From Candidatus Chlorohelix allophototropha (lineage in GTDB: Bacteria > Chloroflexota > Chloroflexia > Chloroheliales > Chloroheliaceae), in NCBI RefSeq assembly GCF_030389965.1, contig NZ_CP128399.1, forward strand, positions 1,364,001 to 1,428,000: a stretch of 64,000 nt of DNA, in the 5' to 3' direction. The position numbers were made by a program, and so were the translations under genes. Positions 43,348 through 52,329 of the stretch are shown here, piece after piece. Position 1 is the first letter of the stretch. Every line of letters begins with the position of its first letter. The notes beneath the pieces were generated by a model. The model had not been told where the DNA came from. It searched no databases and was given only the letters and a program-made list of their open reading frames with translations.

Positions 43348-45804
43348 ATGCAAATAAATTTCAAGCAAATTCTGAGGGCGGGTATGTCGCTGTTGCTGGG
43401 AATCGCGGCTTTGTCAGGGGCATTCGCTCTGACAGCCTTTAACCAAGCAAGCGCGGCTCCCGGAGAGGCAAATTTCGGGGTGATACGTAACCCACTGCCT
43501 CTGGCGGCAACATTGCCACCTGCAAGTTGTACCTTGACCGGTACGGTACGTGCCTGCGACCTGTGGGCTACAACCGGAACAATTAATGTACCCGGATTAG
43601 CTACACCGATTAACATCTGGGGGTATTCAACTACTCAGACAAGCGCAGCTACCTTACCGGGTCCCACTATTATTGCTAATCAGGGTGAAACGCTCCAGAT
43701 TACCTTGCACAACACCCTGCCCTACATTACCAGCCTCTCTTTACCGATGATGTTGGGCGCGCCCGACCTGAACGGTATCGGAGCGGGTAATGTTACGCCA
43801 ACCAGCAAAACCTATACCTTTAACAACCTGAAACCCGGCACCAGTCTGTATGAAGCCGGATTGGCTAAAGGTGCAAACGGTAATGTACAGGTAGCGATGG
43901 GTATGTTTGGCGGTTTAATTGTGCGCCCTACCGGGCAACCGCTTCAGGCTTATGACGCAAACAGCACGTTTACCGATGAAGCCTTGCTGGTTTTCAGCGA
44001 TATTGACCCGGCGTTGAACGCAGCCCCTACCACCTTCGACCTACACACCTACGCGCCCAAGTACTGGTTGATTAACGGGCAGGCTTACCCGAACACTGCG
44101 ACTATTAGCAGCGCAGCGGGCAACAATGTTTTGTTGCGTTACCTAAACGCGGGTCTGCGCGACCATGCTATCGGCACTATGGGTCTCCATAGTTGGGTCT
44201 ATGGGGTGGACGGTAAAGCCCTGAAATACCCCTATCAGGTGGTAGTAGAAACCATTGCCTCTGGTCAGAGCATGGATTTGATTACTACCATTCCGGCAAC
44301 TGCTCCGGCAGGCAGCAATTTCGCCCTGTATAACGCGGCTAACCACCTCGACAATAGTGGGGCGCGTACCAGCACAACAGTAGCAACCAGCCCAATCAAG
44401 TATGGTGGCATGCTTACCTTTATCAATGTGAGCGGTACTCCAAGTGGCGGTACTAGCGGTCCGGTGGTCAGCAACGCTACCGTTAATCCGAGTACGGCTA
44501 ACGGTTCGGTTAATGTCGTGCTAAGCGCCAGCATCGCGCCTGCCTTTGCCAGCGCCGAATACTTCATTGACACGATTGGCACTAACGGAGCGGGTATTGC
44601 TATGAACACTACCGGCTGCCCTACCGGAGCCAATGCTTGCGCTACTATTACTACCGCTACACTGGCAACCCTTTCTAACGGTAATCACACTTTCTATATC
44701 CACGCCTTAGGAACAGGCACTACCGGAGTATATGGCGGGTTTGGTTCGGCAACCCTGAACTTGTCGAAAACCGGTCCGGTTGTAAGCGGTACTGTGTTGC
44801 CTACTCCTGCCAACGGTAGCGTTGACGTAAACATTAATGTTCACGCCGATAGCACCAGCACCAGCAACCTGAATGTAACAGCAGGTGAATACTTCCTTGA
44901 TCCGGTCGGCACACCTGCTACAACTACTCGCGGTACAGCGCTTACCCTTGGTCCTGCCGGAGCAGCGCCGATCACAACCTTGACCGGTGCAATTCCTGCG
45001 GCTACTGTTACTGCTTTGAGCAACGGGACACATACCGTAGCAGTACGCGCTCAGGATGCGAACGGTTCATGGGGCAACTTCGCCAATATCACGGTGACGG
45101 TGGATAAGATTGGTCCGACAACCAGCGCAGTGACAGCCTTGCCCTCACCAAACAACGGTACGGTAATGTTCGACCCTAACACTCCGTTCAAGGTAACTGC
45201 AACGGTTTCAGATACCGCTGGTGGTAATTCAAACATCGTAGCAGCAGAAGCCTATGTGGACAATACCACCAATCCGGCGGCTTCAATCCCGATGCTTCCC
45301 GTCACCGGGTTCAACTTCGGTAGTTCTGCAAGCGTGAATGTGTACATCACTATCGCGCTTAACGACATCAAGCAACTGGGTCAAGGGCAACACACGCTTT
45401 TTGTGCGGGGGCAGGATGCTGCCGGTAACTGGAGCGCGTTTGCTTCGAAAACCTTTATTGTTGATGTGACTTCGCCTACTGTTACTGGATTAACTGCTAC
45501 AGCAGTCACGAATAGAAGAATCAGACTGAACTTTACAGCCACCGACCCGGTCAATACAGCCAAGGCACCAGCAACTGTTTCAGCGCCTGCTTCCAATATC
45601 GTGGCAGCAGAATACTTTGAAGGCACCGACCCCGGCGCAGGCAAAGGTACTGCAATCACCCTGCCAGCAGCAGGAACAACCTCTAAAACCGTAAGCTTTA
45701 CTACAACTCAACAGTTCAGCCGTGGCACGCATACTCTGTATATCAGAGTTAAGGACGCAGCGGGTAACTGGAGCGTAGTGTACTCAGTAAGGGTTACCGT
45801 TTAA
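43348..45804 (+). CDS. Protein C: copper-free cupredoxin-fold region fused to bacterial Ig-like repeats
   Basis: The ATG at 43348 is the likeliest start (818 residues); GTG 43321 would overlap gene B and has no clear ribosome site. After a signal peptide (ending near ASAAPGEA) two cupredoxin-like domains align with proteins A and B (PGPTIIANQGETLQITLHN, GTSLYEAG, YLNAGLRDHAIGT). The ligand motifs are gone in both: the HPxHxHG region reads DHAIGTMGLH and the HxH region reads LYNAANHLDN. From about residue 370 there are four Ig-like repeats of about 100 residues, each with a GEYF/AEYF motif and an SNGTHT-type strand. It is probably a structural partner or surface anchor of the A/B oxidase. No cell-wall anchor motif is seen. 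Confidence 0.82.
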   Translation: MQINFKQILRAGMSLLLGIAALSGAFALTAFNQASAAPGEANFGVIRNPLPLAATLPPASCTLTGTVRACDLWATTGTINVPGLATPINIWGYSTTQTSAATLPGPTIIANQGETLQITLHNTLPYITSLSLPMMLGAPDLNGIGAGNVTPTSKTYTFNNLKPGTSLYEAGLAKGANGNVQVAMGMFGGLIVRPTGQPLQAYDANSTFTDEALLVFSDIDPALNAAPTTFDLHTYAPKYWLINGQAYPNTATISSAAGNNVLLRYLNAGLRDHAIGTMGLHSWVYGVDGKALKYPYQVVVETIASGQSMDLITTIPATAPAGSNFALYNAANHLDNSGARTSTTVATSPIKYGGMLTFINVSGTPSGGTSGPVVSNATVNPSTANGSVNVVLSASIAPAFASAEYFIDTIGTNGAGIAMNTTGCPTGANACATITTATLATLSNGNHTFYIHALGTGTTGVYGGFGSATLNLSKTGPVVSGTVLPTPANGSVDVNINVHADSTSTSNLNVTAGEYFLDPVGTPATTTRGTALTLGPAGAAPITTLTGAIPAATVTALSNGTHTVAVRAQDANGSWGNFANITVTVDKIGPTTSAVTALPSPNNGTVMFDPNTPFKVTATVSDTAGGNSNIVAAEAYVDNTTNPAASIPMLPVTGFNFGSSASVNVYITIALNDIKQLGQGQHTLFVRGQDAAGNWSAFASKTFIVDVTSPTVTGLTATAVTNRRIRLNFTATDPVNTAKAPATVSAPASNIVAAEYFEGTDPGAGKGTAITLPAAGTTSKTVSFTTTQQFSRGTHTLYIRVKDAAGNWSVVYSVRVTV

Positions 45805-45811
45805 CGGCAAA

Positions 45812-45907
45812 AGGGACGGGACTCGTTGAGCCTGTCCCTGAATTGGATTACAACAAACAGTTCCAAGTAACAAGTTCCGGGCTTAGGTCCAAGCCTGAGC
45901 CTGGAAC
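45812..45907 (+). other. Two hairpins after gene C
   Basis: GGGACGG...CCTGTCCC (45813-45838) and a longer stem GTTCCGGGCTTAGG / CCTGAGCCTGGAAC (45874-45907, two mismatches, 6-base loop) follow the gene C stop. Neither has a T tract. They may weaken read-through or protect the upstream mRNA. The 210-base gap here is the largest inside the run. Confidence 0.5.
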
Positions 45908-46014
45908 TCCATTAAGCCAAATCAGGCAACTTGGAAGGTAAGATTTGGCATTTGGAACTCATAACAATGTAGTGAATAAAATAGAATTTGGAACTTGAAA
46001 GGGATTTTACAGAA

Positions 46015-46512
46015 ATGGAAAAAGTAACCGGAAATAGCATCAAAAGCCGTCCAAATTTCGCGCTTTTTACTCGAATCGGCGCAGTGGCGCTGTTGGTTTT
46101 TATAGTTGCGGGTGCGCTATTTGTCATAATGAACCAGCAAAGCCCCAAACCAACACAAACAAACGTGCCACCTATGCCAACTAACCCCCAAATTGAAGAG
46201 AAGTGGGGCATACGAGTCACTCAGATTGGCGTAACAGCGGATGGGGGTATGGTAGATTTCCGCTTTATGGTGATAGACCCTGAAAAAGCTTTGAATATGA
46301 TGTCCGTACCGGATAACTTGCCTATTTTGGCGGCGGAAGATTCTGGGATATATGTAAACTCGGCTGCAATAATGTCCACTCGCCACGATTTAAATGCCGG
46401 TGGAATCTATTTTATGCTGTTCCGCAATACGCAAGGGGCAATCAAACCCGGCGGTAAGGTAGTAGTGCTATTCCCTGACGAACAAAAGCTTGAACATGTG
46501 GTTGCTCGCTAG
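46015..46512 (+). CDS. Single-pass membrane-anchored protein, function unknown
   Basis: The start at ATG 46015 has AAAGGGA upstream (165 residues); a TTG at 45988 is less likely. A short cytoplasmic N-terminus precedes one membrane helix (about 22-42) and an external domain of about 120 residues with a repeated strand pattern (GIRVTQIGVTADGGMVDFRF, GGIYFMLFRN, GGKVVVLF). It lies in the copper gene run between protein C and the CopC-CopD fusion and may be an accessory or assembly factor. I recognise no family. It has no Cys, and the two Met-rich segments are short. Confidence 0.6.
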   Translation: MEKVTGNSIKSRPNFALFTRIGAVALLVFIVAGALFVIMNQQSPKPTQTNVPPMPTNPQIEEKWGIRVTQIGVTADGGMVDFRFMVIDPEKALNMMSVPDNLPILAAEDSGIYVNSAAIMSTRHDLNAGGIYFMLFRNTQGAIKPGGKVVVLFPDEQKLEHVVAR

Positions 46513-46550
46513 CAATAAGAGGCGTAACTCTTGTAATTCGAGGAATTGAA

Positions 46551-48515
46551 ATGTCAAAGCAGCAAATTAGAGCAATATCAGCATTACTGGCTTTTAGTTT
46601 CGCATTGTTTTTCGGCAATATGGCGAGTGCATCGGCGCACGCGATTTTAATTCGTACTGACCCGCAGGATGGGGCAAATCTAGCAGAGACACCAAAGCAA
46701 GCGCACTTGTGGTTTAACGACCTAATCATTATGGATTTTACGAGCGTCGAATTGGTGAATGATGAGGGGCAGCATCTTCCGGCAAAAGCGTTGCGACTCA
46801 ATACCGAAATGACCGCCGCTGCCGTCAAAGAATACGACAACCCGAAAATTATGGTACTGGAGGTGGATTTACCTGAATTAACCCCCCACGCTTATCGTCT
46901 GGACTGGAAATCGCGCAGCGCGGACGACCTACATACCATAACCGGCACAGTTATTTTCGGAGTGCAACACTCGATAGCGCCGGAAACCCGAAAAGTTACT
47001 GAAACTACGCCACCTCCGCTAGAAGTTTTTATGCGTTGGCTCAGCTTTGGCGGGATTTCGGGGCTTGCCGGGGCGTTTACCTTAAGCCTGACCATCCTAC
47101 CCAAAGCTCGAAAAAAATTAGAGCAAGAGGGAGAGTTCGCAATTCCAGTACGCGCCAGATTAATGAAATTGGCAGGTTGGTCGGGATTGTTAGCCTTTGT
47201 AGCCGGATTAGGGCTTTTATTGGTGCAAGGCTTTGCCGGAGAAGGCGGAGTGGACGGTTGGTGGGTGATAATTTCGCGTACCGCCTATGGGTTGCGCTGG
47301 CTAATCAGTCAAAGTTTGTTACTAATACTGGCGGTTTTATTCCTGAAAGCAGTGAAGCCTGAGAAATTCAGCCAGTCTGTTGTCCGGGTAGCAGTAATAG
47401 CCTTGACATTGGCTTTGCTGGTAGTTGAAGCTTTGAACGGACACGCCCCTGCTGAAGGGGTTTCGGGGCTGAGCCTGAGCATAGATGTAATTCATCTATT
47501 GTCCAGTGGAATGTGGGTAGGCGGATTGTTCGCGTTGGTAGTAGCGGTAGTGCCGCTCCTACACAAGAATCAGGCGGGAAGAGCCACCGCAATTGCGATG
47601 CTAAAACGGTTCAGCGGAGTTGCCGCCGTAAGTCTAATTGCGGTAATTGCCAGTGGGCTTTACAAAAGCGGTAAGCAGGTTGCCTCTATCGATGCGCTGC
47701 TGGTTACTTTGTACGGGCAGGCGTTGATGCTAAAAGTATATTTGGTGCTTTTTATGGCGCTGCTAGGGCTGGTAAATACTGCCGTGCTACACCCGCGAGT
47801 GGGAGCTTTTCTGGGCAAACTTTTGCGAAAACCGCAAGACTGGAAACCCACTTCTTCACGCTTATTGCGCCGAACTATTCTAGTAGAAGCGGGAGTTGCC
47901 ACACTGGTGTTACTGCTGGCAGCATTGATCGGAACTTCGCAACCGGCGCGCGGTCCTGAGTTCGAGCCACTCTTTACAGGTGAGGCATCGAGTAGCCTAA
48001 CCGCAAACGCCAACGATCTAATATTCAATCTATCCATTAAACCTAATCGTCCGGGGCAGAATTTTATCTCTATAGGGATTTTCAATTCGCGCCGTCCCGC
48101 CCCTGCCCCAATAGAATCGGTAGCTGTAAAGCTGGATTCACCGGGACAACAAGGCAGTGGTATTACCGTAAATGCGGAATCTTTAGGCAACGGACGTTAT
48201 CAAATTGCGGGCGGCTATCTAAATAAAGCCGGGATTTGGAATTTAGCGTTGGTGGTTAACCGTCCCGGTATGGAAGAGACAAAATTGAGCGTACCATGGA
48301 CGGTTGCCGCCGGAGAAGATGCCAGCGAGAAGCGTCCTGTAATTGTATCAAACCAATCTATTGGGAGTTTACTGGACTGGGCAGCCGCGTTGGTAGCGTT
48401 GCTAGCGTTCACCGGGCTAGGCGGTTGGCGGCTCAGTAAGAAATTATCTTGGAATTTTAATAGTTTTCTGTTATTCAAAACTTTGAGACAAACCCGCTCA
48501 GAGCGAAGGGAGTAA
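46551..48515 (+). CDS. CopC-CopD fusion copper-transport protein
   Basis: The 654-residue protein has a signal peptide, an N-terminal CopC domain starting with the copper-binding HAILIRTDPQDG and ending with the D-x-H of SADDLHTITG, then about eight membrane helices of the CopD type (residues 155-480), and a C-terminal extracytoplasmic FixH/YtkA-like domain (about 490-610) plus a last helix. CopC binds copper outside the membrane and CopD imports it. Its place in the run suggests that it supplies copper for oxidase A/B or handles copper released by it. GAGGA lies before the ATG. Confidence 0.92.
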   Translation: MSKQQIRAISALLAFSFALFFGNMASASAHAILIRTDPQDGANLAETPKQAHLWFNDLIIMDFTSVELVNDEGQHLPAKALRLNTEMTAAAVKEYDNPKIMVLEVDLPELTPHAYRLDWKSRSADDLHTITGTVIFGVQHSIAPETRKVTETTPPPLEVFMRWLSFGGISGLAGAFTLSLTILPKARKKLEQEGEFAIPVRARLMKLAGWSGLLAFVAGLGLLLVQGFAGEGGVDGWWVIISRTAYGLRWLISQSLLLILAVLFLKAVKPEKFSQSVVRVAVIALTLALLVVEALNGHAPAEGVSGLSLSIDVIHLLSSGMWVGGLFALVVAVVPLLHKNQAGRATAIAMLKRFSGVAAVSLIAVIASGLYKSGKQVASIDALLVTLYGQALMLKVYLVLFMALLGLVNTAVLHPRVGAFLGKLLRKPQDWKPTSSRLLRRTILVEAGVATLVLLLAALIGTSQPARGPEFEPLFTGEASSSLTANANDLIFNLSIKPNRPGQNFISIGIFNSRRPAPAPIESVAVKLDSPGQQGSGITVNAESLGNGRYQIAGGYLNKAGIWNLALVVNRPGMEETKLSVPWTVAAGEDASEKRPVIVSNQSIGSLLDWAAALVALLAFTGLGGWRLSKKLSWNFNSFLLFKTLRQTRSERRE

Positions 48516-48517
48516 AT

Positions 48518-50449
48518 ATGAGAAAAGTAAAAACTACTTTGGTTAGAGGAGTCCTATGCTTCTGGCTGGTTTTCGGGCTTGCCTTGAGCCTTTTCGGGTC
48601 ATTAGCTTTCACCAGCAACAACGTGGCTGAGGCAGCTTTCAAGCCTGTTTACGTAGAAGATAGTATTCTAGTAGGCTATCGTGCCGGGGTTAATGATACC
48701 GAAAAAGATAATATTGAACATAACGAAGGGGGCGTTCGCGATAAAGTAGTGGGCGCTAAACAAACCCACGTTGTAAAAGTTCCTAAAGGTCAAGTAGCAA
48801 ATAAAATTGCGAGCTTCAAAAAATATGGGGCAGTTGCCTATGCCGAACCAAATTATATAATTACCGCCGCGGACGTACCTAACGACTCCTATTACAACCA
48901 ACTCTGGGCGATGAAGAACACCGGGCAAGCGGTGAGCGGGATTAGCGGCACCGCCGGAGTGGACATCCAAGCCGAGGCAGCTTGGGCTGTTACAAAAGGC
49001 AGCCAATCCATTGTAGTAGGTATTGTAGATACAGGCATCGACTACACTCACCCGGATTTGGCAACTAACGTTTGGAGTAATCCCGGTGGAGTGGGTGGGT
49101 GTGCAGTGGGCACACACGGCTTTAATGCCCTCACCAACACCTGCGACCCAATGGATGATAATGACCATGGCTCGCACGTATCGGGAACTATCGGTGCGAC
49201 TGGAAACAACGCAACAGGAGTGACCGGAATCAACTGGAATGTCAGCTTGATGGGCTTGAAATTCCTGAATTCTACTGGTTCAGGCAACACCGCCGGGGCA
49301 ATTGCTGCGATTGATTTCGCAGTGAAAGCCAAGCAAGCGGGTGTAAATATCCGGGTTCTGAACAATTCGTGGGGCGGTGGTGGCTTCAGCCAAGCATTGC
49401 TAGACGAAATTAATCTCGCTAATTCCAATGATATTTTATTCGTAGCGGCGGCTGGTAACTCTTCTCTCAATCTTGACTCAACCCCAAGTTACCCCGCTAG
49501 CTATAACGCGCCCAACATCGTGGCAGTAGCTGCCACCACCCAAACCGATGGACTGGCAGGCTTTTCCAATTACGGCGCTACGTCAGTACATCTGGGCGCA
49601 CCCGGCGTGAATATTCTTTCTACCACCCGCTATAGCAGTTATTCCTACTTCGACGGTACTTCGATGGCTACGCCACATGTGGCAGGGGCTGCTGCGCTGG
49701 TACTTTCTACCGGCTCTTTTACAACGGCGCAGCTTAAAGACAAATTGCTGAGCAACGTGGATACCGACCCCGCATTGGTAGGTAAAACTGTTACAGGCGG
49801 TCGTTTGAACTTGTGTAAAGCGGTAAACGGTAGCTGTGGAGTGGTAGTAGCGCCTGACTTCACGCTGAGCGCGTCTCCTGCTTCCCAAACCATTAGCGCT
49901 GGTTCATCCGCCAATTACAATGTGACACCTACCGCAATTAACGGTTTCAGCAGCGCAATTAGTTATTCCGTGAGTGGACTTCCGAACGGGGTTACTGCAA
50001 CATTCTCACCTAATCCGTCGACAGGTACAACTACCCTAACCGTTTCAACCGCCAGCAGCGTTGCTGCCGGAACTTCTACCTTGACTATCAGTGGTACAAG
50101 CGGAAGTTTGTCGCACACTGCTAATGTGAGCTTGACTATAAGCATACCAAAAGCAGATTTTAGTCTGAGCGCGTCGCCTGCTTCTCAAACTGTCAAGCGT
50201 GGTTCGACTGTTGCCTATACCGTGACACCTACCGCAATTAACGGTTTCAGTAGCACAATTAGTTATTCCGTGAGTGGGCTTCCGAGCGGAGTTACTGCAA
50301 CATTCTCGCCCAATCCGACGACTGGCGTTAGTACCCTTAGCGTAAAAACCACTAGCAACACCCGAACCGGCACTTACACCCTGACCATTAAAGGTATTAG
50401 CAGCAGTCTATCACATACCACTACCGTAACATTAACAGTTACTCGGTAA
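48518..50449 (+). CDS. Secreted subtilase (S8 family) with two C-terminal tandem repeats
   Basis: The start lies two bases after the CopCD stop. The 643-residue protein has a signal peptide, an I9-like propeptide (about 45-115) and a catalytic domain with Asp171 (VDTGID), His217 (DHGSHV), Asn314 (AAGNS) and Ser382 (GTSMATPH). The triad is complete. The C-terminal 200 residues are two copies of a 100-residue all-beta module (DFTLSASPASQT...). It probably processes the exported proteins of this run or digests external protein. A strong terminator follows, which makes it the last gene of the run. Confidence 0.93.
   Translation: MRKVKTTLVRGVLCFWLVFGLALSLFGSLAFTSNNVAEAAFKPVYVEDSILVGYRAGVNDTEKDNIEHNEGGVRDKVVGAKQTHVVKVPKGQVANKIASFKKYGAVAYAEPNYIITAADVPNDSYYNQLWAMKNTGQAVSGISGTAGVDIQAEAAWAVTKGSQSIVVGIVDTGIDYTHPDLATNVWSNPGGVGGCAVGTHGFNALTNTCDPMDDNDHGSHVSGTIGATGNNATGVTGINWNVSLMGLKFLNSTGSGNTAGAIAAIDFAVKAKQAGVNIRVLNNSWGGGGFSQALLDEINLANSNDILFVAAAGNSSLNLDSTPSYPASYNAPNIVAVAATTQTDGLAGFSNYGATSVHLGAPGVNILSTTRYSSYSYFDGTSMATPHVAGAAALVLSTGSFTTAQLKDKLLSNVDTDPALVGKTVTGGRLNLCKAVNGSCGVVVAPDFTLSASPASQTISAGSSANYNVTPTAINGFSSAISYSVSGLPNGVTATFSPNPSTGTTTLTVSTASSVAAGTSTLTISGTSGSLSHTANVSLTISIPKADFSLSASPASQTVKRGSTVAYTVTPTAINGFSSTISYSVSGLPSGVTATFSPNPTTGVSTLSVKTTSNTRTGTYTLTIKGISSSLSHTTTVTLTVTR
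49856..50446 (+). repeat. In-gene 300-bp tandem duplication
   Basis: Two consecutive 300-bp units start at 49856 and 50156. They share long identical stretches (for example around 49928-49977 and 50228-50277) and encode the same 100-residue module. The near identity at the DNA level points to a recent duplication. Confidence 0.85.
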
Positions 50450-50492
50450 GATACTTTTCCTCAGTTCTATAACTATCAAGTACTCAACAAAC

Positions 50493-50530
50493 CCGGCTAG
50501 CTATTTCTGAAATAACTAGCCGGACTTTTA
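50493..50530 (+). terminator. Terminator of the surface/copper gene run
   Basis: A 15-bp stem (CCGGCTAGCTATTTC / GAAATAACTAGCCGG, one mismatch) with a very short loop is followed by ACTTTTATT. It closes the plus-strand run that began at 35062. Confidence 0.85.
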
Positions 50531-50668
50531 TTCCCACAATACTGCGTAGCCATCGATACTAACATTTTTGCCTCTTTACACCATAATGGTAACTATTGTG
50601 ATAAACTCTATTCGTAGCTCCCAATGATATATGATGGACAATATGGTAGCAGTTTTGGAGAGAACAAG

Positions 50669-51868
50669 ATGAAACGTTTGGTAATTCTTGGAGCAGGATA
50701 CGGTGGGCTGACGTTGGCTCAAAAGCTGGACTCTTTAAGTAAAGGACACAATAACTGGAAAGTGACTCTGGTTGACCATAGAGATTATCACCTTATTCAG
50801 GTACGTATTCACGAAGTTGCAGCGAATAGTGTCCCAGCGTCTCAGATAAAAATCCCACTTTCCCAACTTCTAAATGGTCATAAAGTTGAATCAATTCAAG
50901 CAAAGGTATTAAAAATTGACCCAGTGGGGCGAACGGTGGAGACTACCTCCGGCACTATCAACTATGATCGGTTGGTGATAGCGTTGGGAAGTGTTACCGA
51001 TTTTCATAATATCCCCGGCTTGCAAGAGCATGCCTTCGCCATGAAAACGCTGGAAGATGCGATTTCATATCGAAAAGCGGTTATCGAGGCTTTCCGCAAC
51101 GCCACAGCAACAGGTGCAGAGCCTTTGCGCAAAAATGACCCGCGCCTAACTTTTGCGATCATTGGGGGAGGGTTGACAGGCACAGAATTAGCGGGAGAGA
51201 TGGTAGATTTCTGCAATGATCTGTGCAAGAAAGTTCCGGCAGCCCGCCACGCCTACCGAATAGTGCTGGCAGAGTTAGCGCCACGCTTGTTACCAGAGTT
51301 GGAGCCGGAGAGTGGCGAGTATGCCATGAACGACCTGCGTCGTAAAAATGTAGCGATTCTCACCAACAGCGGCATCGACCAAGTTGTGCCCGGAAGTGTT
51401 CATCTGATGAATGGGAAAACAATCAAAAGCAATGTAATTTGCTGGGCAGGTGGAATAAAAGCGCAACCATTGATTAAGGAAAGCGGCTTCAATACTACTA
51501 GAGACGGTCGTGTTGAGGTAAATCATTATCTGCGCAGCAAACAGTTCGAATCGGTTTATGTCATCGGTGATAGCGCCTTTATCCACGATGGACGTAACGG
51601 CAAGCCAGTTCCTCAAACCGGACAATATGCCGAGCTTCAGGCGGGGTATCTGGCAAAATGTTTCGCCAACGAACAACCGGATGTCAAACCCGAACCTTAC
51701 GTACCTTTCTCGATGGGTATTTCAATTTCGCTTGGACGTGGAGAAGCCCTTAGCTTGAGCGGTCCGTTAAAGCTGACCGGAATACCGGGGCGGGTAGTAA
51801 AAGACCTTTCCTACACCAAACACGAACTAGGGGTACGCAATGTGTTACCGGAAGTGAGGCTCGGTTAG
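50669..51868 (+). CDS. NAD(P)/FAD-dependent oxidoreductase, type II NADH dehydrogenase-like
   Basis: The start at ATG 50669 has GGAG eight bases upstream (399 residues). The N-terminal FAD-binding GAGYGGLTLAQKL, the second dinucleotide motif IIGGGLTGTELAGE and the C-terminal FAD motif VYVIGDSA are in the NDH-2/NirB-like order. NDH-2 enzymes oxidise NADH and pass electrons to quinone without pumping protons. A C-terminal membrane-anchoring helix is weak (IPGRVVKDLSY). It may be a respiratory or sulfide/quinone-type reductase; NDH-2 is preferred. Confidence 0.85.
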   Translation: MKRLVILGAGYGGLTLAQKLDSLSKGHNNWKVTLVDHRDYHLIQVRIHEVAANSVPASQIKIPLSQLLNGHKVESIQAKVLKIDPVGRTVETTSGTINYDRLVIALGSVTDFHNIPGLQEHAFAMKTLEDAISYRKAVIEAFRNATATGAEPLRKNDPRLTFAIIGGGLTGTELAGEMVDFCNDLCKKVPAARHAYRIVLAELAPRLLPELEPESGEYAMNDLRRKNVAILTNSGIDQVVPGSVHLMNGKTIKSNVICWAGGIKAQPLIKESGFNTTRDGRVEVNHYLRSKQFESVYVIGDSAFIHDGRNGKPVPQTGQYAELQAGYLAKCFANEQPDVKPEPYVPFSMGISISLGRGEALSLSGPLKLTGIPGRVVKDLSYTKHELGVRNVLPEVRLG

Positions 51869-51896
51869 GGTCTGTTTCTTGTTTCATTTGCAATCG

Positions 51897-51929
51897 CCGA
51901 CCTCATGCCTTGAGTGTGAGGTCGGTTTT
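51897..51929 (+). terminator. Rho-independent terminator of the flavoprotein gene
   Basis: A perfect 9-bp stem CCGACCTCA / TGAGGTCGG over an 11-base loop is followed by TTTT, 28 bases after the stop. Confidence 0.9.
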
Positions 51930-52329
51930 GATTCGATTGTCTTTTACGTAGTAAGAAGTTCAGTCTCACCAGCAGACTTTCGGTACTTTTCCCCAAGTAG
52001 TTGGTTATAGTTAGCCAATCCTAGCTCTATGATAAAATTTGCCAATAGCAATAATTGTGTAAGCAGACGGAAGAATGTATTGTTTATTTGCTAGTTCGGT
52101 TGGACAGGTGAGAATACATAGATAATCAAATAGGTTACAGTCTGACCGACAAGTATCATAGTCAGCCGCGCTTGAGCCAGCGATAAACGATTGTGTATTA
52201 CCAACAATGCGGCAAGCGCCAGCGGCGTGTGGTACTTATCTGCGATTTTTTTCACTCGGAAAGCGAGTTATAGTGGTATAACTAATATAATCATATGATA
52301 GTGGGTTAACGGAAGAGGAGTATTATCTG
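51930..52329. promoter_or_regulatory. Intergenic region upstream of the GH99-like gene
   Basis: This 400-base region has no convincing gene. It ends in AGAGGAG (about 52314-52320), nine bases before the GTG start. Confidence 0.4.
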
